Positions 18,813 to 27,467 of a DNA stretch of 58,352 nt are shown piece by piece (the stretch's first letter is position 1; every line of letters begins with the position of its first letter). This DNA is from Opitutus sp. GAS368 (GTDB taxonomy: Bacteria > Verrucomicrobiota > Verrucomicrobiia > Chthoniobacterales > Chthoniobacteraceae). Both the position numbers and the translations under genes were made by a program. Below the pieces are notes generated by a model that was given only the letters and a program-made list of their open reading frames with translations, made no database searches and was not told the DNA's origin. The DNA is taken from the NCBI GenBank assembly GCA_943329925.2, contig CALQFT020000005.1:1-58352 (forward strand), read 5' to 3'.

Positions 18813-19715
18813 ATGAATACGAGCGTCCGTATGAAAATTTGGTCTGCCATTCCAACCCCCCTAACCGAAAACCTTCAGGTCGACGAAGCCTCGATGGCAC
18901 GTTCGGTGGAGGCTTCCGTGAGGGATTCTGTCGATGGGTTGTTTGTTGCGGGAACTTGCGGGGAAGGACCTTGGCTCACAGATAAGGAGCGAGCAAAATT
19001 GCTTGGGTGTGTCGTTCGTTCTGCGGCAGGGCGTCTGAAAATTGCGATGCAGGTTTCTGACAACTCTGTGCCGAGGATATTAGAAAACATGAAAGCGGCG
19101 GCCGCTGGAGGCGCAGACTATGCGATCATCGCAGCGCCCGCGTTTTTATTGAATGCAACAGAGGACCGGGTTGCAGCGCATTTTCTTGGAGCAATTGACG
19201 CCAGTCCATTGCCTGTTGGTATCTATGATTTGGGGAAACATCGGCAGATTGTGATTCCAGAGGACCGTCTCGGAGAGTTATACCGCCACCCGAAAGTGGC
19301 CATTATCAAGGACAGTTCGGGTTCTGAATCCAGGCGGGTTGTCGCGCTTGCGGCACGCGCGCAACGCCCTGAGCTAGTGCTTTTGAACGGGGATGAATTC
19401 CGTTGCATAGAGTATATGGAGGCTGGGTATGATGGGGTGATGTTTGGAGGGGCGGTGATGACCGCAAGACAGTTGCGTCGAATTGGAGAGCTTCTGAGTG
19501 CGGGTCGAAGGGAGGAGGCTGCCGCATTGGATGCTGAAGTAAAACGGCGCCTGTATGGCGTTTATGGAGGTGAGTCCATCCTATGCTGGCTCACTGGGTT
19601 AAAGTATTGGATGGTGCGGGCAGGCTTATTTGAGGGGACTGCGAGTTATTTGGGATATCCGCTGCATGAGGAGTGCAAGGCCTTTGTGGAAGCAGATGCC
19701 GCCTTACATGGTTAG
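18813..19715 (+). CDS. Dihydrodipicolinate synthase/N-acetylneuraminate lyase family protein
   Basis: Track ORF 18777..19715; likely start MNTSVRMKIWSAIPTPL. GLFVAGTCGEGPWLT motif, Tyr in VGIYDLGKH and Schiff-base Lys in VAIIKDSSG. Confidence 0.88.
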   Translation: MNTSVRMKIWSAIPTPLTENLQVDEASMARSVEASVRDSVDGLFVAGTCGEGPWLTDKERAKLLGCVVRSAAGRLKIAMQVSDNSVPRILENMKAAAAGGADYAIIAAPAFLLNATEDRVAAHFLGAIDASPLPVGIYDLGKHRQIVIPEDRLGELYRHPKVAIIKDSSGSESRRVVALAARAQRPELVLLNGDEFRCIEYMEAGYDGVMFGGAVMTARQLRRIGELLSAGRREEAAALDAEVKRRLYGVYGGESILCWLTGLKYWMVRAGLFEGTASYLGYPLHEECKAFVEADAALHG

Positions 19716-19771
19716 GTTGAGGAATTGAGGAATCCTGTTTGGATGGGCCACTTTTGGGAGCAGTCAGGAGG

Positions 19772-19792
19772 CTGGTCACTAGTTGTTACCAG
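19772..19792. promoter_or_regulatory. Candidate operator site 2 (CTGGTCACTAGTTGTTACCAG)
   Basis: 21-bp dyad (CTGGT...ACCAG arms) upstream of the SDR gene; matches site 1. Confidence 0.5.
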
Positions 19793-19904
19793 AGTTCCTG
19801 AAGGGAGCCAAGCGTGAAGCGTTTCCTCAGCGTGGTTCCAAGGCTATCGGGAAAAACAGCGCAGGCTGATCCTGATTTATAAGAGTCCACAGAAGAATCT
19901 AAGA

Positions 19905-20690
19905 ATGACTACCCCTGATATAAACAAAGGCAGATCCACTCCTGGTGCAGGGCTCAAGGTCGTTGTTACCGGCGGGGCCACTGGCATTGGGCTCGCCATT
20001 ACCGAAGCTTTTGTGGGGATCGGGGCGAGGGTTGTAATTGGCCAACCTGAGGTGTCCGTGGCGGACTCGTTATTGGAAAGGCACGGTCTCAGCGTGCGGG
20101 TGTTGCCTGTGGATATTGGAGAGCCAGAGGCTTGCAAGCGGTTTATGGATGAAGGTGCAGCGTGGTTGGGAGGCCTTGATGTTTTAGTCAACAACGCAGC
20201 AATGACGGGGGTGGCCTGCCTAGGCTCACTTGAAGAAGTAACTCCCGCAGAGTTTGATCGGATGATGCGGGTGAATGTCGGTGGTGCGTTTTTCTGTTCG
20301 CAGGCAGCCGTGCCGCATTTGCGGGCAAACGGAGGTGGAGTCATTGTGCACATATCGTCGGTGAACGCGATTCGTCCACAGCGCGGCGCGATGGTTTATG
20401 CGGCAAGCAAGGCGGCGCTGAGCTCACTGGCACAGTCGATGGCGAAGGAACTTGCGGTGGACGGGATTCGCGTGGTGGCTGTGGCGCCCGGAGACATCCG
20501 GGTGGAAACGTCTTGGGAAATGGAGCAGGCGGCAGCGGCGGGCGGCGCAGGCTCGGATGTTTTTGGGCAAACCCCGCTTGGCCACGGAGAACCTAAAGAT
20601 GTGGCACAGGCCGTTGTTTTTATTTGTTCGCCGAGTGCAAAATTTGTCACGGGTGTGACCTGGGTGGTGGACGGAGGGTTGCTCGCGTGA
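19905..20690 (+). CDS. SDR-family oxidoreductase
   Basis: VVTGGATGIGLAITEAF cofactor motif, NNAAM, YAASK catalytic motif, C-terminal VTGVTWVVDGGLLA. Confidence 0.93.
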   Translation: MTTPDINKGRSTPGAGLKVVVTGGATGIGLAITEAFVGIGARVVIGQPEVSVADSLLERHGLSVRVLPVDIGEPEACKRFMDEGAAWLGGLDVLVNNAAMTGVACLGSLEEVTPAEFDRMMRVNVGGAFFCSQAAVPHLRANGGGVIVHISSVNAIRPQRGAMVYAASKAALSSLAQSMAKELAVDGIRVVAVAPGDIRVETSWEMEQAAAAGGAGSDVFGQTPLGHGEPKDVAQAVVFICSPSAKFVTGVTWVVDGGLLA

Positions 20691-20704
20691 ATCGCAGTCT
20701 TGGG

Positions 20705-21679
20705 CTACATGGGTGCGATGGTGCAAAGCGCATCCCCAAGGCTCACAGAGCGTTGCCTGCGCAGCATCACAATGGTGCCCGTACGTTCGGCAAGGATGGG
20801 GGACGGTGCTCCAGAATCAGTGGGGAGAACCGCGCCAAGGATCTGCTTGCTCTTTATTTTCGCTCCAATTCTGGCGGTTGGGTCAGGAATAAAAAGACCG
20901 TGATGCGGGGCGGGATGATGGACTTGGAGATGGGCTTCTTGGGAGTCGGAACTCTCCCGGAACTTTTGTGGGCGAAGGGTTTTGAGTGGGCCGGAGACGA
21001 CTCCACTCCAGCGCAGGAGTTGCCGCAGACCGAGGTGGAGGGCGCGCAGATCTTTAGGGTGAACGCCGCCTGCGCCCCGGCATTCTACATAGACGGCAGG
21101 GATGTTGCGGGCATGAGCAGCGCTGAGAGTGCGGCCTGGGAGGAAAGGTCCAGACCAGCACCAGAAGCGGTCAAAGCAAGCGGCCATAGCGCGTTGTGCT
21201 CGGCCCACTTTGTCTTTGCTGGAAAGAAAACCCACCCACGGGAGCAGTTCGTATGCAGCGCCGGCGCTGTGGAGGTCGACGTAGTGGGTGCATTGGGCGA
21301 GGAGTTGGGTGTCAAAGAGATGGGCGAGTTGACTGGTGTCGCTTCCGTTTTTTTTACCCGGGAAAGCGCGAGCGAGATTGCCATCGTCAGAGGGAGTGCA
21401 TCTGCTTCCTGCGAAAAAGGCGGCCTCATTGAGGATGGGAACGGCGACGACGGTTCCATTGAGGCGGGAGGGCCGCCAGCTTTGCGCCCACTGGCTCAAA
21501 AGTGTGGGCCCCTCGTATTCGTCGCCGTGGGTGGCGCCGTTGATGAGGACAACGGGGCCCGGGTTGCCCTTCCAGACAAAGGCGTTAAAACCCACGCGCT
21601 GCGTTTTAAAACGCAGGGTGTGTATTCCAAGTGGAAGGGCGCTGAGATCAGAGTGTAGTTTTGCGGAGGACGAGGCCAT
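20705..21679 (-). CDS. Succinylglutamate desuccinylase/aspartoacylase-family deacylase
   Basis: Track ORF 20705..21907; start at ATG 21679 (MASSSAKLHSDLSALPLG). Zinc motif NGATHGDEYEGP, second block HYVDLHSAG. Confidence 0.82.
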   Translation of the reverse strand: MASSSAKLHSDLSALPLGIHTLRFKTQRVGFNAFVWKGNPGPVVLINGATHGDEYEGPTLLSQWAQSWRPSRLNGTVVAVPILNEAAFFAGSRCTPSDDGNLARAFPGKKNGSDTSQLAHLFDTQLLAQCTHYVDLHSAGAAYELLPWVGFLSSKDKVGRAQRAMAACFDRFWCWSGPFLPGRTLSAAHARNIPAVYVECRGAGGVHPKDLRALHLGLRQLLRWSGVVSGPLKTLRPQKFRESSDSQEAHLQVHHPAPHHGLFIPDPTARIGAKIKSKQILGAVLPTDSGAPSPILAERTGTIVMLRRQRSVSLGDALCTIAPM

Positions 21680-21759
21680 GGATTTCCATCTCAGAAACAA
21701 GAACTTGGGCGGAAGGTGCAAGCAAAACCGACTTGTGAGGTTTGGATCGCTCCATTTTA

Positions 21760-21780
21760 CTGGACTGCTGAGAGGACCAG
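21760..21780. promoter_or_regulatory. Weak candidate operator site 3 (CTGGACTGCTGAGAGGACCAG)
   Basis: Same CTGG-N13-CCAG spacing as site 2, in the divergent region between the deacylase and threonine-synthase-like genes; only arms are conserved. Confidence 0.3.
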
Positions 21781-21856
21781 TTTTGAGCTCTGGTAAGAGT
21801 GGAAAGCTGCGGGTAGTCCTTTTGAAGACTGAAAGCAGGTTTTGATTGGAGGATTT

Positions 21857-22936
21857 ATGAGCATTTGGAAGTACGCAAAGCACTGGGAAGGACCTCCACT
21901 GGCACATGCCGTTACAATGGGGGAGGGCGGCACTCCGCTTGTGCGTTCCACGCGCATCGGGCCGGCGCTTGGCCTCGAGAATCTCTGGTTCAAATTGGAA
22001 GGAACCAATCCGACGGGTTCGTACAAGGACAGGTTTGCGGCGGCAGCCGTGTCACATTTACGGAGGCAGGGGCGAGGACTGTGCTTGGGAACATCCAGTG
22101 GCAATACGGGTGCGGCGCTTGCGGCCTACTGTGCGAGGGCCGGCCTGCGCTGTATCCTTGCCATAGTGGAGGGGGCGCCCGAGGGGAAGTTGCGCCAAAT
22201 GCGAGCTTACGGAGCCGATTTGTTGAGAATCCGTGGGTTCGGTTCTTCGTCTGCGGTGAGCGTCTGTGTCATGGAGGGACTCCAAGATCTGGCGAGGGAA
22301 TTGGAGGCAGGTTTTGAAATTAGCGCCTACCGTTTTTCCCCCTTGGGAATGGCTGGGGTGGAAACTATTGGCATTGAGCTGAGTGAGTTTTTTTCCGGAG
22401 AATCCTTCGCTGTGTTTAGTCCCGCGGGAGGCGGGGGTTTGACTTTGGCGGTTGCGCGCGGGATAGAGAGTTTTGGAGGGCGGGCGCGCGTTCACTGTGT
22501 GCAGCCGATTGGAAACGATACAATGGCGACTGCACTTAGAGAGGGTGGACCGACTGTGGCGGTGGAGTCTAAAACGGCCATTAGCGGACTGCAGGTTGGA
22601 GGTGTGTTGGATGGGGACGCAGTGGTGGAGATCTGCCGGCGAATGGGAGGGAGCGGTTATGTAGTCGCGGATGAGGCCGTGTGGGAATGGCAGGCGCGCT
22701 TGGTGCGGGAGGAGGGTGTTTTTTGCGAGCCCGCCGGAGCGGTGGCCTTGGCTGGGGTGGCGCAGGCTTTGGCCCTTGGCGAGCTTGATGCGCGCCGCCA
22801 GATCGTTTGTCTTGTGACGGGCACTGCGTTTAAAGACGAGCGCTCCCTTAATCGGTTAACTGGTGAAGGGGAAACCCGGATGACGGACGATTTTACGGAA
22901 TTTAAAAGAGAGGTGCGAAAGCTCTGTTTGGCGTGA
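21857..22936 (+). CDS. Threonine synthase-like PLP-dependent enzyme
   Basis: GTNPTGSYKDRFAAAAVSHL PLP-lysine motif, GTSSGNTGAALAAYCARAG, SPAGGGGLTLAVARG. Confidence 0.87.
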   Translation: MSIWKYAKHWEGPPLAHAVTMGEGGTPLVRSTRIGPALGLENLWFKLEGTNPTGSYKDRFAAAAVSHLRRQGRGLCLGTSSGNTGAALAAYCARAGLRCILAIVEGAPEGKLRQMRAYGADLLRIRGFGSSSAVSVCVMEGLQDLARELEAGFEISAYRFSPLGMAGVETIGIELSEFFSGESFAVFSPAGGGGLTLAVARGIESFGGRARVHCVQPIGNDTMATALREGGPTVAVESKTAISGLQVGGVLDGDAVVEICRRMGGSGYVVADEAVWEWQARLVREEGVFCEPAGAVALAGVAQALALGELDARRQIVCLVTGTAFKDERSLNRLTGEGETRMTDDFTEFKREVRKLCLA

Positions 22937-22966
22937 GGTTGCCCTTACAAAACGAGTCTGGTTTTC

Positions 22967-22988
22967 GCTTTCTATTTCAGAAGAAAGC
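22967..22988. other. 7-bp perfect inverted repeat GCTTTCT-N8-AGAAAGC
   Basis: Direct reading, upstream of the MFS gene; function unknown. Confidence 0.4.
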
Positions 22989-23051
22989 CTGTTGAATATG
23001 AAGTAGTGATGGCGACTTAATAAGCTGCCATTTAAGAACATCTCCCCCCCT

Positions 23052-24317
23052 ATGATTGCTTCTTCAGGTGCCATTAAGGTGTCTCCTCCGGTTCCCTCCC
23101 GCCCCAACCCTTGGATTGTGGTGGCGCTGCTTTTTGTGGTGGCGTGTTTAAACTATTTGGACCGTGTGATGCTCACGACCATGAGGAGTTCAGTGGTCGC
23201 AGCCATCCCGATGACTGACACGCAGTTCGGGCTTCTGATGTCCGGCTTTCTTTGGGTTTACGCGCTGATGAGTCCTGTCGGCGGTTTTCTTGCTGATCGA
23301 ATCAGTCGGAGCAAAGTGATTGTTTGGAGTTTGTTTTTGTGGTCGGCAGTGACGTGGATGACCTCTAGGGCGACGACTTTCGAGGAGTTGTTGGCGACGC
23401 GAATTCTGATGGGTTTTGGCGAGGCTTGTTATATCCCAGCGGCGGTGGCGTTGATTTCAGATTATCATCGAGGCGTGACCCGTTCGCTTGCCACTGGCAT
23501 ACACATGACTGGGATCTCATTGGGGCAGGCGCTTGGTGGGTTTGGGGGAGTTTTGGCGGATAAACACGAGTGGTCTTACGCGTTTAGTCTGTTCGGTATT
23601 TTCGGGGTGCTTTACGGTGTTCTGCTGGCGTGCACCTTGCGTGATGCTCCTCCAGATAGCGTTCAAGGGCCTGTTGATGCCGCTCCAAAGGTTCAGTTTT
23701 TGGAAGCCATTCGAAGTTTGTTTTCCTCTCGTTCTTATTGTTGTGCACTTGGATTTTGGGGACTCCTTTCGTTTGCTTCGTGGTGTATTGTGGGCTGGTT
23801 GCCAACCTTTTGGGGTGAGCGCTTTCATTTGAGTCAGGGAACTGCCGGACTTTCTGCCACCGTATATTTGCAGATAGCCGCTGCCGCTGGTTTTCTGGTG
23901 GCAGGGTTTCTTTCGGATCGAGCCAGTCGAGGCGATCCGTGGGGGCGGTTGCGAGTGACAATGATTGGCATCGCGATATCTGCTCCGGCGATTTTTCTGG
24001 GCTCCAACGCCACCACTTTTTCTGTGGCGATACTTGGATTTATGCTTTGGGCGTTTGGAAATGCGTTTGCGAGTTCCAATATGATGCCAATGCTTTGTTT
24101 GATCTCTGACCCGCGCTACAGAGCGACTGGGTACGGGATTCTAAATCTCTGCTCGTGCACGATTGGGGGCTTGAGCACCTACTTGGGTGGAGTGGTGCGT
24201 GACCGGCACATCGGGGTGTTAGTGATCTTCAACACATCCGTGGGTGTGATCGTTTTATGCTGCGTGCTTCTGTATTTCATGAAGCCGCGGCAAGGCGAAT
24301 CAAGCGCCGCTACTTGA
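23052..24317 (+). CDS. MFS transporter (anion:cation symporter-like)
   Basis: 421 aa, about 12 TM segments; CLNYLDRVMLTTMRSSV, GGFLADRISRSKVIVWSLFLWSAVTWMT, RILMGFGEACYIPAAVALISDYH. Confidence 0.92.
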   Translation: MIASSGAIKVSPPVPSRPNPWIVVALLFVVACLNYLDRVMLTTMRSSVVAAIPMTDTQFGLLMSGFLWVYALMSPVGGFLADRISRSKVIVWSLFLWSAVTWMTSRATTFEELLATRILMGFGEACYIPAAVALISDYHRGVTRSLATGIHMTGISLGQALGGFGGVLADKHEWSYAFSLFGIFGVLYGVLLACTLRDAPPDSVQGPVDAAPKVQFLEAIRSLFSSRSYCCALGFWGLLSFASWCIVGWLPTFWGERFHLSQGTAGLSATVYLQIAAAAGFLVAGFLSDRASRGDPWGRLRVTMIGIAISAPAIFLGSNATTFSVAILGFMLWAFGNAFASSNMMPMLCLISDPRYRATGYGILNLCSCTIGGLSTYLGGVVRDRHIGVLVIFNTSVGVIVLCCVLLYFMKPRQGESSAAT

Positions 24318-24353
24318 GTTAAAACGGCGGCCACTTGAGTTAAAACGTCGGCC
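24312..24353 (+). repeat. 21-bp tandem duplication (2 copies, 1 mismatch) at the 3' end of the MFS gene
   Basis: acttgagttaaaacggcggcc / acttgagttaaaacgtcggcc; the first copy contains the MFS stop codon. Confidence 0.9.
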
Positions 24354-24424
24354 CACTCCACCGGGCTATCGATCGGCAATCCGCAGCGAATTCCCCAGAG
24401 AAAGGGGCCGCGACCCATGCAGAA

Positions 24425-25777
24425 CTAGGCGAGTTCCGGAAGTGGGTTGCATCCGGGTTCGACGAGGTATTGGGGCCGCCCGGAAAGGTCGTTGATGGTC
24501 AGTTGGGTGTGGTCGATTCCCAAATTGCGATAGAGAGTGGCAAAGACTTCCCCGAAACGGACGGGGCGGGAATCTGGCTCGCCTCCGAGTCGGTCTGTGG
24601 AGCCGATGACCTGCCCGTGTCTCATGCCTCCGCCTGCGAGTAGCGCGCAAGAAACGCGGGGCCAGTGGTCGCGGCCTCCGGTAGTGTTGATGGTTGGGGT
24701 GCGGCCGAATTCGCCCCAAACAATTACGGAGACGTCCTGCTCGAGCCCGCGCTCGCGGAGGTCTGTAAGTAGGCCGGTGAGTCCCTGATCCAAAAGAGGA
24801 AGGTCCTGACGCAGCGCCTCGAAGTTTTTGCCGTGGTGATCCCAGCGGCTAAAGGCCACCGTTACGCAACGCGCCCCTGCCTCCACCAAACGGCGCGCGG
24901 CCAAAAAGTGCTCCATCATCTTGGGGCCGCCGTCGTCGCGGTTTTTCGGATCGCCCTTGCCATAAAGATTGGCAATGCGCGGGTCCTCGCGTGAAACATC
25001 CAGGGCCTCGAGCAGCTTGCTCGAAGTGAGCACGTTGAAGGCCTGCTGGTTGAATACGTCCAAGGCTGACATGACGCCGCTGGCATCGACGTCCCGGCGA
25101 AAATGGTCGAAACTGTTGAGCAACGCACGCCGGTCGGAGAGGCGTTCTAGGGTGATGCCGTTGAGGGTCATGTCCTGAGCCGCACTGCCCTTGTTGGGTT
25201 GAAACGGACCGTGGGCAATCCCTAAAAAGCCAGGATCGCCAGAATTTGCCCAGCGCATTTCCCCCATCTTGGGCGCCAGCCCCACAAAAGCTGGGACAGC
25301 CGGATCCACGCCACCTTGCACCCGCGAAACCACGGAGCCAAACGAGGGCCAGCCTCCCGGAGCTTGATTTAAAAAGGGCCGCCCTGTCATGCACTGGAAG
25401 GCGTCGTGCCGATTGTCGCAATCAGCCATGGAGCGGATGATCGTGCATCGGTCCATCATTTTTGCCAGCAGAGGCATGTGCTCTGTGATCTGAATCCCGG
25501 GGACATTGGTCGAGATGGGCTTGAACTCCCCCCGTATTTCAGACGGAGCGTCCATCTTCAGGTCAAACATGTCCTGATGAGAAGGGCCCCCGGGCAGGAA
25601 AATCATGATGACCGCCTTATGATTGCCCTTCGATCCGGTGGGATTTGCGGCGGCATCCGCGCGCATGATTTGGGGAAGGGAAGCTCCGCCCAAGGCGAGG
25701 CCGCCGATTCGTAAAAAGTCGCGTCGGGAAAGGCCGTCACAGAAAGAACCGCCACGGGAGCTGTGGATGGTAAGCAT
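24425..25777 (-). CDS. DUF1501 domain-containing protein (Tat-exported)
   Basis: [24 protein letters not shown] Tat signal; [53 protein letters not shown] hallmark. Confidence 0.93.
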   Translation of the reverse strand: MLTIHSSRGGSFCDGLSRRDFLRIGGLALGGASLPQIMRADAAANPTGSKGNHKAVIMIFLPGGPSHQDMFDLKMDAPSEIRGEFKPISTNVPGIQITEHMPLLAKMMDRCTIIRSMADCDNRHDAFQCMTGRPFLNQAPGGWPSFGSVVSRVQGGVDPAVPAFVGLAPKMGEMRWANSGDPGFLGIAHGPFQPNKGSAAQDMTLNGITLERLSDRRALLNSFDHFRRDVDASGVMSALDVFNQQAFNVLTSSKLLEALDVSREDPRIANLYGKGDPKNRDDGGPKMMEHFLAARRLVEAGARCVTVAFSRWDHHGKNFEALRQDLPLLDQGLTGLLTDLRERGLEQDVSVIVWGEFGRTPTINTTGGRDHWPRVSCALLAGGGMRHGQVIGSTDRLGGEPDSRPVRFGEVFATLYRNLGIDHTQLTINDLSGRPQYLVEPGCNPLPELA

Positions 25778-25920
25778 CGTAAGATTTAAGGGGTTAACTT
25801 AAAAAAGAGCCTCTCCTTAGACTATTTCATTTGAAGCGCTAAAATCGGTTATCCATTAGGACAGTCCAATCGGGGCGGTTATCAAAGTTTGTGGAGCAAC
25901 GGCGACTATTGGAGGCTGCG

Positions 25921-27216
25921 TTATTTCGTCGAAAAGGTCTTTAGATCCAGAAAAGCGATAAAGGACGGATTGCCGACGGGGGTGTAATGCCCAGTGAAGG
26001 CGAGGGCGCCGGTTTTGCGGTTAATTCGGAAGGCCGTGACGTTGTCGCCACGCTGATTGCACGAATAAAGAAAGTTCCCGGAAGGATCAAAATTGAAACT
26101 GCGGGGATAGTCGCCGCGGGTCCATTCCTCCCCGACAAAGGTCAGGGTGCCGGTATTGCTAATGGAAAAGAACGCGATGCCATCGTGCAGGCGGTTGGCT
26201 GCGTAGAGGAACTTGCCATCGGGAGACACCATGATTTCGGAAGAAAAACTGCTTCCGGCAAAGCCTGGAGGCAGGCTGGAGATGGTCTGTCTCTGCGTCA
26301 GATGGCCTTTGTTTGCGTCGTAATCGAAAAGCACAATGGTGGAGCCTTCTTCTTGCAACGAATAAAACCAGCGCCCGTTGGAATGGAAGGAAAAGTGCCT
26401 CGCCCCGTCTCCTGGCGGCAGTGCGATGGAGGGGGGATCGTTGGGGGAAAGGACGCCGGTGTTGGCGTCGAATTTCCACACGAGGATTTGGTCCAACCCC
26501 AAGTCGGAGGAGATCGCAAAGCGCCCCGAGGGATCAGGGGCGATCATGTGGGCGTGAGTTACATCGTGACCGCTAATGGCAAAGCTTCCCGGAGGGGCGT
26601 TGGTCGCCTTTTTCGGTCCTACCGTTCCAACATCCTTTTTCACGTCACTCGCGGGCCCGAGCTTGCCGTCGGGCAGGATGGGAATCACGGCCACGGATCC
26701 CCCAAAATAATTTGCGACTAGGAGAAACTTCCCCGAGGGATGGATGCTCAAATAAGTGGGCCCCGCGCCGCCGGAGCTCACGGTGTTGAGCAGCGTCAAC
26801 TGTCCGTCGGCGCCATTCACGGCAAATGCGCTGATGGATCCGGCGTCATTTTCCCCCTGCTTTTCCGTCTCATTGGTCGAATACAGGCGGGTTCCTGCGG
26901 AGTTGAACACCAGGCAATTAGGGCTTGTGGGTTGTTCAAATATTCCGCATGGCGACAACGCCCCCGTGGAGCGATTCACCTCAAAGAGATGAATGCCGCG
27001 TCCGTTGCCGGGAGGCAGATCCACCTGACCCGGGCGGATAATGGGGAGCGGGGAGCTAAACGTGCCGACGTAAGCCATGAGCGCCCCCTTCGGAGCGGCC
27101 GCTTGGGTCCCAAAGATAGTGGCAAGGACGCTCCCGCCGCCGGCCAAAGCCGCCGTGGATTTCAGGAATGAACGTCGCGAGAGTGGGACTGAGAGGGGGG
27201 CGTGATTTTTCGTCAT
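25921..27216 (-). CDS. Lactonase family (7-bladed beta-propeller), Tat-exported
   Basis: Track ORF 25921..27252; start MTKNHAPLSVPLSRRSFLKSTAALAGG. GPTYLSIHPSGKFLLVANYFGGSVAVIPI, FNFDPSGNFLYSCNQRGDNVTAFRINRKTGAL. Confidence 0.88.
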   Translation of the reverse strand: MTKNHAPLSVPLSRRSFLKSTAALAGGGSVLATIFGTQAAAPKGALMAYVGTFSSPLPIIRPGQVDLPPGNGRGIHLFEVNRSTGALSPCGIFEQPTSPNCLVFNSAGTRLYSTNETEKQGENDAGSISAFAVNGADGQLTLLNTVSSGGAGPTYLSIHPSGKFLLVANYFGGSVAVIPILPDGKLGPASDVKKDVGTVGPKKATNAPPGSFAISGHDVTHAHMIAPDPSGRFAISSDLGLDQILVWKFDANTGVLSPNDPPSIALPPGDGARHFSFHSNGRWFYSLQEEGSTIVLFDYDANKGHLTQRQTISSLPPGFAGSSFSSEIMVSPDGKFLYAANRLHDGIAFFSISNTGTLTFVGEEWTRGDYPRSFNFDPSGNFLYSCNQRGDNVTAFRINRKTGALAFTGHYTPVGNPSFIAFLDLKTFSTK

Positions 27217-27467
27217 TTGGGGAGGATCACAGAAACAGATTTTGCCAGCCACGGGAATCGGATAAATGGGCCTTGGTTTGTTTGAGCAAGGGAACTGTTG
27301 TCGAGCGATGGCATGGGCCAGTCGGTCATGGGGCTCGACAATGTGTTATGCGCTAAACTTTTGATTCGAGAGCCGCCTTCTTGGCGCACTGTAATCTGGG
27401 CTCCAGAAAAAGGCTTAATCCGGATTCTTGCCAAGGGGGCGTGTAGCTGTATAAGTCCAATTTTACA

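Noticed and set aside
20624-21658. 344-aa plus-strand ORF
   Set aside because: Overlaps the SDR 3' end and lies antisense to the deacylase with clear zinc motifs; no recognisable domain.
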